Source: Triticum aestivum (lineage: Eukaryota > Streptophyta > Magnoliopsida > Poales > Poaceae). Taken from it: a DNA stretch of 64,000 nt. Position 1 is the first letter of the stretch; each line of letters begins with the position of its first letter. The DNA is taken from assembly GCF_018294505.1 (NCBI RefSeq), contig NC_057801.1, positions 430,928,619 to 430,992,618 of the forward strand, read 5' to 3'. The notes beneath the pieces are model-generated. The model did no database searches. It saw nothing but the letters and a program-made list of their open reading frames with translations, and was not told where the DNA came from. Positions 44,538-55,689 of the stretch are shown here, one piece after another. The position numbers and the translations under genes were made by a program.

Positions 44538-47500
44538 TCATGATGATGGAGGAGCGCCAGTGTTGTCAGGGTCTTGAGTCGTTGTAGGGCCTGCCGCAGT
44601 GTCATCCAAGTCTTCATACTCGTCCGTTTCGCGCGATGAAGAATATGAACTGGCCACCAAGGAAGGAACCTTGACCTTCTTGAATTTCTTCGGTGGAGGA
44701 GCAGACCAGTCAAAGTCTTCCTTGAAGCCCATTTGCTTCAGATCTTCTTCACCATATAGATGTGATAGAATAGCCCAGATGCGATCAAATACTTCATGGA
44801 GGTAGTAATGGTTTTTCTTCACTGCATTATGTGTGGAAGTCATGTTGTGAAGAATAGAGCCAAACTGACGCTTAACCCATTTGTGGTTTCGATCCACCTT
44901 CTGGTGAAGACTAATAAGCAGCTCACGGTCAGTCATCACACGAGGAGCAGTAGCTTGAGGACTTCAATAGGGGGCAAGTAGCTGAGGTGATTCTGAAAAT
45001 CAGCCTTATAGTTGAGTGAAGACCTTGTTCTGAGGAATCTCATGATCCATGGCGCGTAAGGCTTCAGCTCAAATGGTGAAAGTGCAACATTCGCCAGAGT
45101 CCTCAAGAAAAAATCATGATAGTTTATGGGGATGCCATGCATTATGTTGAAAAGCATATTCTTCGTCATCCCGATAACTTCTTCATCGGATGAGTCATAG
45201 CCTTTGATAGGACTCATGGTCTTTGTCAGAATGCGCTAGATGGTTCTTGGCACATAGAGTAATTCCTTCACGAGGAATTTGGTCCTTGGGGCTTGACCAG
45301 GCTTCAACGGCTTCATGAGCACTTGCACATAGTGAGCAGTGATTTCAGGCTCATCATACAGACAACAAGCACCGTCAGGTGGAGGACTGATTGGCAAGGC
45401 ACGAAGCAATTCAGAGGCAGGTGCCTTGTAATGAGTGTTTTCAGTCATCCAGTCCAACACCCACGAGTTGACGTTAGCAGCATCACTTGTGATATGTAGA
45501 GTTGCGTAGAACTGAAGAATAAGCTCTTCATTCCAATCAACTATGTCAGAGCAGAAGTTGAGCAAGCCTGCATCATGAAGCATGCTGAGGACTTGAGAGA
45601 AGCACGACATTGATTCCACGTTCACATGAGGAATATGCTCGTGATCGAAGACTTTGTGCTTGTTGAAAAGCAGTGAGGAATAGAAGTTGGCCTGGCTGGC
45701 AGTCCAGAAACGCTTCCTTCTAAGACGAGCATTGTCATAGGGGTTGAATTCAGTGAAGAACACGTGCTCGCCGAAGAAATCATCAGCCTTGAATTTTTGC
45801 TTCTTTGAGAAGGGATCCTTTGGCCTGGGCTGAGGAGTGTAAGTCAATTGCATCACCACTTCAGGAATTGCAATCTCAGGTTCCTCATGCTGAGGAATTT
45901 GAGGCTCTTCTGCAGCTTCAGCCTGGTTCTTCATTTCCTCATTGACATTTTCTTCAGCACTAGTGGCTGGAATTTCTTCATGAACACTTGGGGTCGCATG
46001 AGGTTCTTCAGATCCCATTTGCACTTCAGTAGCAGCAGGGGACTGAGGAATTGCTTGGAGTGGAGTGAACATTAGAGAGTTGGAGTGCTGACTGTCCCAA
46101 AACTCATCATTGAGCACAGGAGTGGTACATCCAATGTCCACATCCTCATCTTCCATTTCTTCAACACCTGCCTCTTCAGCAGTGAACTGAGGCATAGGTG
46201 AGGAAATGACTGGGGTTGAAGGGATTTCATCCACTTCAATTTCTTCGTCCATTTGCTCCGTCGAAGCAGCAGAAGGAGTTTCTTCATCAGATTCATTGGG
46301 AATCACATAATCTTCACCAAAAGGAACAAGGTCCTTTGATGGCATGAAGGAAACTGGAACGACATCAATTGGGTTGTCAATTGAGCTAGTCAGTGGCTTC
46401 ATCTTCCTTGGAGCTGAAGAATTTGATAAAGTTGATGCCTTCCTTTTCTTCACAGTTGCATGCTCGGCAGGCTTGGTCTTCTTCGCATCTGATGCAGATG
46501 GAAGGATCGGAGCTGGTGTAGGCTCAGGAGGTGCAGAGGACTTTGGTTCATTTTCTTCAGGCGCAACTGATGCAGTTGCCCTGACTTGTTCACTTTCTTC
46601 AGGCACACCACTAGTGGATGCCCTGGCAAAATCTTCAGCAGCTAGAATGGAGTCATCAGCCCTGGCACTCTTAGATTCTTCAGCAGCCTGATTGTCATCA
46701 GCGGTGCTGGCATGTTCTTCAGTAGGCTGAGCAGATTCTTCAGCCTGAGTAACTTCAATGTGCACAGGAGGAGCAGCACTTGAAGTGAATTTCTTCGTGA
46801 GATTGACGAACCGCACCTTGGCGCCCTTCCAATCAGCATAGTAGCGATCGAATTCATCACTCAATTGCTTGATTTCAGCTTGCAAAGCAATGAGCTAATC
46901 AGGGGTGAGAGTGAGGACATTGTCCTTGAGGTAGCGTTGTTTCTTGTACTGCGCTTTCTTCAAACTTCTACCTTGTTCAATTTTCCACTTTTCTTCCTCT
47001 ATGAAGGCAGTCAAAACATGACTCTAACCAGGAGTGAGGTTCATCTCCGGCAAAGGCGTGTTGGGGTCCCTGTGCCATAGATCAATGTAATCGAGGATCA
47101 ACTTTGGATCCAACATCAGTGGCACATTGCTGCCTTTGGCTCTAGCGGCCCTGGCTTGCCTGTCTCTGATGATTTCGGCAAGTTCTTCATCATGAGCCTC
47201 ATCATCATCAGAGGACACTTGGAAGGCAACCTGCTTCTTGTGAGGACTTGGTCGAAGGCCTCGTCCAGCAGTGGCCTTTTTCTTCAGCAGAGAGGGGCCA
47301 GCTGAGGATTTTGGTGCAGCTGAGGAACTTGCAGATGCTCCTGAGGCAATTGAGATGCCTTGGGTCTGTTGGCATGTGGCGAGATGCACAGGTGCCGAGG
47401 ATTTGGTTGGAGCAGCTGAAGACTTTGACGGAGGAGCTGAGGACTTTGAAGGAGCAGTATGAGGAATTTGCCATGAGGGCCTTGAAGAATCTGGCCTTGA

Positions 47501-48118
47501 GGGCATTGCAGAAGAGCTTGGCTATGAGGGCATTGAAGGAGAAGCGCTTGTATTATGCGCAGGCTTCTTGTGCATTGCCTTCTTTGGTTGACTAGCAGAG
47601 GCAGTAGCAGCAACAGTAGAGTCTGTGTTGAATTTCTTCACTGCTTCCTTTGCTTGCTTGGCCAGTTTGGCCTGGCGCTTTGCCCATTCATCATCATAGT
47701 CCTCACCACGCTTGAGGCTGGTGGGATCTGCCACCTGGCCTGGTGCCAATGGAGGTCTTGAGCATGGAGGATTGAGCGCGAATTTCTTCATATACTTGGG
47801 AGTAACATACCTGTACTCCCTCCATTCTCGTGCCCATCTCCTCTCTATCCGTTGTATGCGCACCTTGCACTGATTCTTGTCCTCCTTGCCAAATTTGGCC
47901 TCATCAGGAGTGCAGTATCCAGCATAAATGTCCTCAGGGATTTCAAACACAATATTGACCTCAGGCCTCTTTCCTCCCTTCTGTGGCTTCTTATCAGCCA
48001 TTTTCTTCAGCTGAGGAATGTTAACAACTGAGGTTTCTGAAGAGGTGTGCAACTTTTCTTCGAGGAACGCTGCAAATGAGTTAAGTTGACGAGAACCTAG
48101 TGATTCAGCAGCGGACAT
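44538..48118 (-). pseudogene. Extra post-pol gene of the copia element (envelope-like position), four TAG stops and one frameshift
   Basis: From ATG 48118 one frame runs about 1,060 codons to 44936, interrupted only by TAG at 47522, 47024, 46895 and 45236. A one-base shift near 44950-44990 then carries it on to 44538. Parts: an N-terminal block (VNIVFEIPEDIYAGYCTPDE, RRWAREWREYRYVTPKYMKK), a Ser/Ala/Pro-Lys repeat region, a coiled coil (QAEIKQLSDEFDRYYADW), a long acidic Glu/Ala/Pro region, then a folded block (DDFFGEHVFFTEFNPYDNAR, FYSSLLFNKHKVFDHEHIPH). The position matches the envelope-like ORF of Sireviruses. No signal peptide or clear membrane anchor was seen, so an envelope function is doubtful. 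Confidence 0.7.
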
Positions 48119-48123
48119 TTGTA

Positions 48124-48730
48124 CCTGTGAACAGAGTATGGTTGCGAGGAATTTGGAGAGGTCATATGCGTTCTCAGAAGGTTTTTCAAAAATGAATAGG
48201 TTTGAGGAATTTGACCAAATGAGTCTTGAGGAATTTCACTAAGCGTTCTTTGTCTTAGGTTCCAGAGTTGTATAGATCGAAAATCCATACAATTGAGGAA
48301 TCTTGAAGAAAATCATTGCTTAGAGAAATGAATCAAGAGCCGATGACATGAGAGGTGTTCATGTGTGTGAAGATTTGAAGAATAAACACCTTTGAAGATT
48401 TTCAAGAAAACAAAAGAATCAAAGAGGGCAGTAAAAGTAACTTTTAATTACCCGAAGTGAAGAACTCGACGAATTGGGAAGAGTAGATGCGAAGTTCGTC
48501 AAGTCAGATCTTCCACGCCCTAACTCGGCAGAGGAAGACGGCTACGGCGGCGGTGGAGTGAAGAAATCCGGAACCGGCGCGAGTACGACGGCGACGAGGT
48601 CGAGGCAGTGAAGCTCTTCCTCACCGGAGACAATGAAGTAGCGGCGGCGCTAGGGTTTCAGGAAGCTCGAGAGGGAGTGAGAGCGAGTGAGGTGAAAGTG
48701 AAGTGAGGAAGAGGCAGGGGTATTTATAGA
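48124..48730 (-). promoter_or_regulatory. Internal promoter, 5' leader exon and leader intron of the extra gene
   Basis: The minus strand shows TCTATAAATA (48730-48721), then a GC-rich leader of about 240 bases containing AAACCCTAGCGCCGCCGC. A donor, CTTCGG|gtaatt, lies at 48452/48451. An AT-rich intron of about 327 bases ends in cacag at 48125, and GTACAA|ATG starts the coding frame at 48118. The layout and base composition are those of an ordinary cereal gene and unlike the surrounding element. Confidence 0.6.
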
Positions 48731-49447
48731 GGGAGTGAAAAAAATTGTTCGCCCGAGGAAATCAGACGAACGTGCCCCTGGCCCTTCTCATTTGCTTGAT
48801 ATGTGTCACCCACATACTGAGAGGTGGCGATCGTGTAGGATCGTGGGTGAGTAGATAAGTATTGTCGTGAGAAGCGGAACGGTTTGAGCGGCAAAGCCAA
48901 AAATTCAGATAAGATACGTTTAAATGTTCCGTTCGCAATTTATTCAGCTGTCAAGGACACGGTGAAGATTTTGAACGAGTTTCAAATAGAACGCACATGA
49001 AGAATTTGTGAATAGACTGGGTTGAGTTTAGCATAGAGGGGGACGGGTCCGATCACATTCACTTAGCAGATGAAATCAACTTGAAGAATTTGCAATAAGT
49101 GAATGCTGTAGAGGACATAAAACTCATATATAGATATTCAAATAAATAACAACACCGAAAAGAGTGAAGACAATGCAAGGTTAAAGAATTTGAAAAACTG
49201 AGGAATTTCAAAAACGAAGAAAAACTTAAATTGAAGATTTTCAGCTTTGGGTGGTGGCGTAACCCACCGTATAAGAAAGCTGATTTCAGACACCGCGTAC
49301 AATTGTCGTAGGGCTCTGAGAATCAATTTCTTCATTAATTTCTTCACACTCAGAGGGTTAGTCTTCATTGATTGAAGAAAAACATTATTTCGTGTGTTGC
49401 GCATCTTAGTCATCAAGTCAGCATAAGTGTTAGGATGTGTGTCCATT
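48731..49447 (-). other. Spacer between pol and the internal promoter
   Basis: No supported gene. The sequence is rich in gaggaattt and gaagaattt words, like the rest of this element. Confidence 0.5.
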
Positions 49448-51429
49448 TCAGAGAACATTCGAAGATTCTAGGATATTTAGCTCACACCACAACTTGCTAA
49501 ATCTCTTCTCATCCCAGGGCTTTGTGAAGATATCGGCCAGTTGATCTTCAGTGCTAACGTGGTCGATGGAGATGTCGCCCTTCAACACATGATCACGAAG
49601 AAGATGATGATGAATCTGGATGTGCTTGTTCTTCGAGTGCTGAACTGGGTTATGAGCAATCTTGATAGCACTCTCATTGTCACAGTAGAGAGGCACATTC
49701 TTCACGTTGACGCCATAGTCCTTGAGTGTTTTCTTCATCCATAATAGTTGAGCACAGCATGATCCAGCAACAATGTACTCAGGTTCTGCAGTGGAGAGTG
49801 ATACGCAGTTCTGTTTCTTCGAGGACCAACAGACCAAAGATCGTCCGAGGAAATGACATGTGCCTGATGTTGACTTGTGGTCCACATGATCACCAGCATA
49901 GTCAGAGTCTGAATATCCAATGAGATCAAACAAAGAGCCCTTGGGATACCATAATCCAAGTGTTGGTGTGTGAGCTAAGTATCGAAGAATATGCTTCACA
50001 GCCTTATGGTGTGATTCCTTCGGTGTAGCTTGAAATCGTGCACACATGCAAACACTAAGCATAATATCCGGCCTAGATGCACATAGGTACAATAAAGAGC
50101 CAATCATGGAGCGGTATACCTTTTGATCGAAGTCTTTACCACTTTCATCAGTGCATAGATGGCCATTTGTGGGCATTGGAATTTTGACCCCTTTGCAATC
50201 TTGCATGCTGAATTTTCTCAATACGTCCTTGAGGTATTTCTCCTGAGATATGAATATCCCATTGCGCTATTGATGAATTTGAAGACCTAAAAGAATTTCA
50301 ATTCTCCCATCATAGACATTTGATATTCTTCACTCATCATATAGGCAAATTCATCACTATATCGTTGGTCAGTACAACCAAAAATGATATCATCAACATA
50401 TATTTGGCACACAAACAATTCATCATCATAAGACTTAGTGAAAAGAGTTGGGTCGAGTGAACCGGGTTTGAAGCCTTTCTTCATGAGGAATTCCTTCAAG
50501 GTATCATACCACGCCCGAGGGGCTTGCTTGAGCCCATACAGGGCCTTGTTGAGCTTGAAGACTTTGTCAGGATTCTTTGGATCTTCAAAACCTGGGGGTT
50601 GAGCAACATATACTTCTTCCTCAAGCTTACCATTGAGGAATGCACTTTTCACATCCATTTATTGTAAGATAATATCATGATGGTTAGCATAAGCAAGTAA
50701 TATGCGAATAGCCTCAAGTCTAGCAACAGGTGCAAAAGTTTCATCGAAGTCAATTCCTTCAACCTATGTGTAGCCTTGAGCTACAAGCCGTGCCTTATCC
50801 CTCACCACAAGGCCATTTTCATCTTGCTTGTTGTGGTAGATCCACTTTATGCCAATAATGTTGTGCTTGCGAGGATCTGGACGTTTGACCAGTTCCCATA
50901 CATTGTTGAGCTCGAACTGATGTAATTCTTCTTGCATAGCTTGAATCCACTCAGGCTCCAGAAATGCTTCATCTACCTTAGTGGGCTCTGTGATAGAGAC
51001 AAAAGCAAAGTGCCCACAAAAGTTAGACAAATGTGAAAATTTTGAGCGTGTGAGAGGACTTGGTGCTTCAATGTCATCGATGATCTTCTCAATTTGCACT
51101 TCCTTTGCAATACGAGGATGAGCGGGTTGTCTTCGAGGAATTTGATCTGCATTTTCTTCAGGAGCATTTTCCTCAGCACCATTTTCTTCAGGTGCGCCAA
51201 CTCGACGTTCTGGAATGAATTCTTCAGCAGATTCTTCAGTGGGAATGACATCCTCAGTGGCTTTGAACTTGATAGAATCCTCAGGTGATGGTTCATCTAT
51301 CACAGAAGGTAGGTGCTCTCTTTGCGAGCCATTAGTTTCATCAAACCGCACATCTACAGTTTCAACAACCTTGTGAAGAACGTTGTTGAAGACTTTGTAG
51401 GTGTGTGAGTCCATTCCGTAACCAAGCAT
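49448..51429 (-). pseudogene. Copia reverse transcriptase and RNase H
   Basis: The RT starts at 51429 (YGMDSHTYKVFNNVLHKVVE), passes NVWELVKRPDPRKHNIIGIK and GLVVRDKARLVAQGYT, and meets a TAG at 50764. It goes on to [18 protein letters not shown] after a TAA at 50659, then [12 protein letters not shown] and the catalytic [10 protein letters not shown] one-base deletion near 50285 precedes IPMPTNGHLCTDESGKDF and the RNase H part: GYSDSDYAGDHVDHKSTSG, SLSTAEPEYI and CDNESAIKIAHNPVQHSKNK. All copia RT/RNase H blocks are recognisable. The breaks are two stops and one indel. Confidence 0.85.
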
Positions 51430-51446
51430 GAAGCCCTCATGTGCTT

Positions 51447-52820
51447 TCAGTGCAAATTTAGAAGTGTGATGAGGATCTCTAATCCAACATTAGCACCGAA
51501 GACTTTGAAGTAACTCACATTGGGTTTCTTGTCAGTGAGGAGTTCATAGGCAGTTCTCTTAAAGAATTTGTGAAGATATACTCTGTTGATGATGTGGCAC
51601 GCAGTATCAATTGCCTCACTCCAGAAACGACGAGGCGTCTTGTATTCATCAAGCATAGTGCAAGCCATCTCAACAAGAGTTTTGTTCTTGCGCTCCACGA
51701 CGCAATTCTGTTGAGGAGTATAAGGAGCAGATAACTCATGAGTGATACCAAGTTCATCAAGATAGTCATCAAGACCGGAATTCTTGAACTCAGTTCCATT
51801 GTCACTCCTGATGTGCTTGATCTTCACACCGAAGTTGGTTGAAGCCCTCAAGGAAAATCGTCTGAAGACTTCCTGCACCTCATGTTTGTAAGTGACAATG
51901 TGTACCCATGTGTAACGAGAATAATCATCAACAATAACAAAGCCATATAGAGATGCATCATTTGTAACAGCAGAATAATGATTAGGACCAAAGAGATCCA
52001 TGTGAAGGAATTCAAATGGTCGAGTGGTAGTCATGATAGTCTTCGCTGGATCCTTGGCCTTTGTCATCTTTCGAGCTTCACAGGCTCCGCATAAGTGATC
52101 CTTGAGGAATTTGACATTCTCAATGCCAATGGCATGCTTCTTCTTCACGAGCATGTGCAGATTCCTCATGCCAGCATGACCAAGTCGACGATGCCATAGC
52201 CAGCATTCTGAAGCTTTTGCAAGTAAGCATACAACCGGTTGTGGTCCTGTAGAGAAATCAACAATGTACAAGTCTCCTCTCCTAAAGCCTTTGAAGACTT
52301 TGGAATTGTCAGCTTCCATGATCACAACACAATGATACTTGCCAAAGACAACAACCATATCAAGATCACAAAGCATTGAGACAGACATGAGGTTGTATCC
52401 TAAGGACTTGACAAGCATGACTTTGTCCATGTGTATGTCCTTGGAGATCGCAACCTTACCTAGACCCGATACCTGACTTTTGCCTTTGTCAGCGAAGATG
52501 ATATGCTTCAGATGTGACGGTGATAACGGAGCATCCATCAATAGATTCTTGTCACCCGTCATGTGATTTGTACATCCACTATCGAGGACCCACTCATTGG
52601 CTTTGGGTTGTTCATCCTTGGCACCCTTTGCCATGAAGCAATAGGTGGGAGCGTAGTCATCATTGCCTTCATCAGCCTTGTTGGTGTAGCCATTTTCTTC
52701 AGAGTTGAAGATAGACTTGCTGACGAATGCAGTAGCGAGAGTTAGGCTTGCCACACCAGACTCGGACTCCTTAGATGCCTCCTCGTCCTCATGTTCCTCA
52801 GATTCAGCCTTAGAGTCCAT
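51447..52820 (-). pseudogene. Copia protease and integrase
   Basis: WVLDSGCTNHMTGDKNLL is the protease active site (D-S-G). The GAG-pre-integrase zinc region reads LWHRRLGHAGMRNLHMLVKK and LCGACEARKMTKAKDP. The integrase core has LHMDLFGPNHYSAVTNDASL, VDDYSRYTWV and RSDNGTEFKN (catalytic Asp residues), ending in ITHELSAPYTPQQNCVVERK (catalytic Glu). The frame is open until a one-base loss near 51490 in the KVFGA region, which ends it at 51447. The frame also differs from gag because of a shift in an A/G-rich tract near 52975. Confidence 0.85.
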
Positions 52821-53851
52821 TTCCTTGCCAATGAATGCACGAGCCTTCTTGGAGCTGCTCTTCTTGTGAGATGAAGACCTCGAGGATTTTGATGATGAAG
52901 ACTTTGAAGATTTCTTCTTCTTCTTTGCGTCATCAGAACTGTAATCCTTGTTCTTCTTCTTCTTTGATCCTTATCCCACTGAGGACAATCTTGGATGTAG
53001 TGACCAGGTTTCTTGCATTTGTGGCAAAGCCTCTTCTTGTAGTCACTGGATGAGGAATCATTGCTCCTTGAAGGTTTTCCAAAACGACCACGTCTTGAGA
53101 ACTTCTGAAATTTCTTCACGAGCAGTGCTAGTTCCTGGCTCGGTTCTTCAGGGTCACCAAGGCTGCTAGCAGAGTCCTCATCTTCAGATTCAGAGACTGC
53201 TTTGGCCTTCAGAGCACGTGATCTGCCATAGCTCGAACCATAGAGATCTCTCTTCTCAGCAAGCTAGAACTCATGAGTATTTAGCCTCTCAAGGATATCA
53301 GCGGGATCAAGTGACTTGTAGTCAGCACACTCTTGAATCATCAGTGCCAGAGTATCAAATGAAGAATCGAGCGATCTCAGCAATTTCTTCACCACCTCAT
53401 AGTCGGTGATGTTAGTGGTGCCAAGCGCTTGAAGCTGATTTGAGATGTCAGTGAGGCGATCGAAGGTTTGCTAGACATTTTCATTGTCGAGTCTTTTGAA
53501 GCAGTTGAAGAGATTGCAAAGAACGTCAACACGAGAGTCACGTTGAGTTGAGACTCCTTCATTCAATTTGGACAGCCTATCCCAGATAAGCTTAGCAGTT
53601 TCCAAAGCACTCACTCTTCCATACTGTCCTTTGCTTAGATGAATAAATATGATATTCTTCGCTTGAGAATCGAGTTGCTTGAATCTCTTCACATCAGTAG
53701 CGTTTAGAGAAGGTGTGACTGAGGGAACACCATTTTCCACAACATACCAAAGATCGTTATCAATTGCCTCAAGATGCATTCGCATCTTATTCTTCCAGTA
53801 GGGGTAGTCCGTTCCATCGAAGGTAGGACACCCAGCAGAGACCTTGATCAT
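52742..53851 (-). pseudogene. Copia gag with zinc knuckle
   Basis: ATG at 53851: MIKVSAGCPTFDGTDYPYWK, then the UBN2-type capsid (AKLIWDRLSKLNEGVSTQRD). TAG stops at 53471 and 53264 lie in the same frame, which continues to KKFQKFSRRGRFGK and RLCHKCKKPGHYIQDC (C-x2-C-x4-H-x4-C). The capsid wraps element RNA. Beyond 52975 the frame is shifted relative to pol. Confidence 0.82.
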
Positions 53852-53920
53852 ACCCGCGGTCTACATAACTAAAACTCCAGGCGGTTAAACCAAAATCACA
53901 CAGAACAAGGGAGTACCCCT

Positions 53921-53932
53921 CTCTGATACCAA
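53921..53932 (-). promoter_or_regulatory. Primer binding site, initiator tRNA-Met
   Basis: TTGGTATCAGAG on the minus strand, next to the 5' LTR end (CAGTTCA, 53934). It is the standard copia primer site complementary to the initiator tRNA-Met 3' end. Confidence 0.85.
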
Positions 53933-53933
53933 T

Positions 53934-55204
53934 TGAACTGAGGAAATTGAGAAAGTCTTCAGCCAAAGTCTTCAAACAAATATGAACAGGCACACAACAA
54001 CAGACATGAGGAAATGAAAGAGTTAAGGAAATAGAACCAGTAAGCTCGGTGAATACAATGATTTGGTAGACCAGTTCCAACTGCTGTCTCAGTTGTACAT
54101 CTAGTTGGAGCGGCTGAGTATTTAAACTCGAGGACACCCAGTCCCGGACACACAGTCCTCACCTTATTCTCCTTGAGCCAAGGTCACACAAACCTCGCCC
54201 AATCACTCGTGGTAAGTCTTCAGGTGACTTCTGAACCTTCACAAACTCGGTCACTCGGCGATCCACAATTTCTCTTGGATGCTCTAGACCTTGACACCTA
54301 ACCGTCTGGAAGAAGCACAGTCTTCAAAGGTAACAAGCATCAGATCCATGCAGGATCAATCTCTTTAGTGATGCTCAATCACTTTGGGTTTGTAGGTGTT
54401 GGGTTTGGGTTTTCCTCACTTGATGATTTTCGCTCAAAGTCCTCGGAGGATGGGATGCTCTCAAATGACAAGTGTCAGTTTCTCTCGGAGCAACCAACCA
54501 GCAAGTGGTTGTAGGGGGCGGCTATTTATAGCCTAGGGAGCAGCTTGACATGATAAGACATAAATGCCCTTGTCTGATATGACCGTTAGGTGGGTAAATA
54601 TTTTGGGACAGCTGGCGCATGGCACAATAACGGTCGGAATTATTGGACTCTCAAATTCCTCAGGGCTATCATGTTCCTCACTGTGTAGGCAATCCGCACT
54701 GGCGAATTCCTAACTCCTCAGTCAGAACAAATTCCTTAGAGACCAGAAGAACTTCGTCTATGTCACTGAAGAATATGACTGAACTGTATGAGATTTCCAA
54801 TGGCTTCACTCGAAGGGATTGGTAGGTATAGGATTTTGAGTTGAGCATCACATGGAAATTTTTCCTTAGTATTTCCTTGACCCCCTTTAACAGTACGGTG
54901 TTTCTATGACTCAAGAAAGAGACAATGAAACTACGAAAACAGAAGTCTTCACGCTTCATGTTCCTCGAATGAATACGAAGTCTTTAAGGTCACACCAATT
55001 TCTTCACTTTCAAAGTCTTCAGAAGGTCTTCAGAAATCCAAAGTCTTCAGTTGAAGAACTTCATTTTTTAGGGGTTGACTTTCTCTGTAAATATCAAACT
55101 CCTCATAGGCTTATAGACATGTGCACACTCACAAACGCCTCAGTCCCTTAACCTATAAGTATTCAATACACCAAAATCACTAAGGGGCACTAGATGCACT
55201 TACA
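53934..55204 (-). repeat. 5' LTR of the copia element, U5 end deleted
   Basis: A 1,271-base LTR, from plus-strand tgaactg (53934) to ATGCACTTACA (55204). It lacks about 247 bases present at the equivalent end of the 3' LTR. A TATA box, CTATAAATAGC, lies on the minus strand at 54521-54531. Confidence 0.85.
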
Positions 55205-55209
55205 CCAAC

Positions 55210-55689
55210 TAGTAGTGCTGATCATAACACCTCTATTAAGATGCTTAAAGAAGTTATTTTTTCCGAGGTTTGGTGTCCCTAGATATTTAATGACTGTTGG
55301 TGGTTCCATTTTATTCATGGTGCTTTTCGTAAAATGCTTGCTAAGTATGATGTTAATCATAGAATTGCATCTCCATATCACCCACAGTCTAGTGGTCAAG
55401 TAGAACTGAGTAATAGAGAGCTTAAATTAATTTTGCAAAAGACTGTTAATAGATCTAGAAAGAATTGGTCCAAGAAACTTGATGAATGATGATGCATTAT
55501 GGGCTTATAGAACTGCATATAAAAATCCTATGGGTATGACACAAAATGGTTTATGGAAAAGCATGTCACTTACCTCTCAAACTAGAACATAAGGCATATT
55601 GGGCTATTAAAGAGGTCAATTACGATTTCAAACTTGCCGGTGAGAAGAGGTTATTTGACATTAGCTCACTTGATGAATGGAGAACCCAA
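55210..55689 (+). pseudogene. Athila-type integrase, C-terminal part
   Basis: Resumes the integrase cut at 42519: SSADHN-like codons, then FPRFGVPRYLMTVGGS, where the second catalytic Asp of the family (T-D-G-G-S) is Val. A frame shift leads to YHPQSSGQVELSNRELKLIL and ILQKTVNRSRKNWSKKLD. MVYGKACHLPLKLEHKAYWA and GEKRLFDISSLDEWRTQ then end at the LTR at 55690. Both the lost Asp and the frame breaks make it inactive. Confidence 0.8.

Larger units (their letters stand above)
42520..55204 (-). mobile_element. Sirevirus/Maximus-like Ty1/copia LTR retrotransposon with an extra gene
   Basis: The target copies CCAAC (42515-42519 and 55205-55209) are perfect. Read on the minus strand: 5' LTR (55204-53934), iMet-type primer site, gag, protease, integrase, RT, RNase H, an extra gene (48118-44538), polypurine tract, and 3' LTR (44015-42520). 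Integrase before RT defines copia. A long extra gene after pol and a size near 12.7 kb fit the Maximus/Sirevirus lineage (from memory). It is inactive because of frameshifts and TAG stops. The LTRs look about 97% alike by eye outside two indels, suggesting a fairly recent insertion. Confidence 0.88.
37003..55689 (+). mobile_element. Athila-type Ty3/gypsy LTR retrotransposon, 3' end beyond later insertions
   Basis: The 5' LTR is at 37003-38525, followed by primer site, gag, protease, RT, RNase H and integrase in that order on the plus strand. The integrase is split by a copia element (42520-55204) and then cut by another LTR element at 55690. The left target bases are TATAC (36998-37002); the right copy is outside the window. 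KHRAAIGYILDNLKGISPTL and GFSQIPV-type residues point to the Athila lineage. Stops and frameshifts show that it is inactive. Confidence 0.8.

Noticed and set aside
44538..48118. True viral envelope gene
   Set aside because: Position fits, but no signal peptide, membrane anchor or fusion-like segment is visible. Called an extra gene at the envelope position instead.
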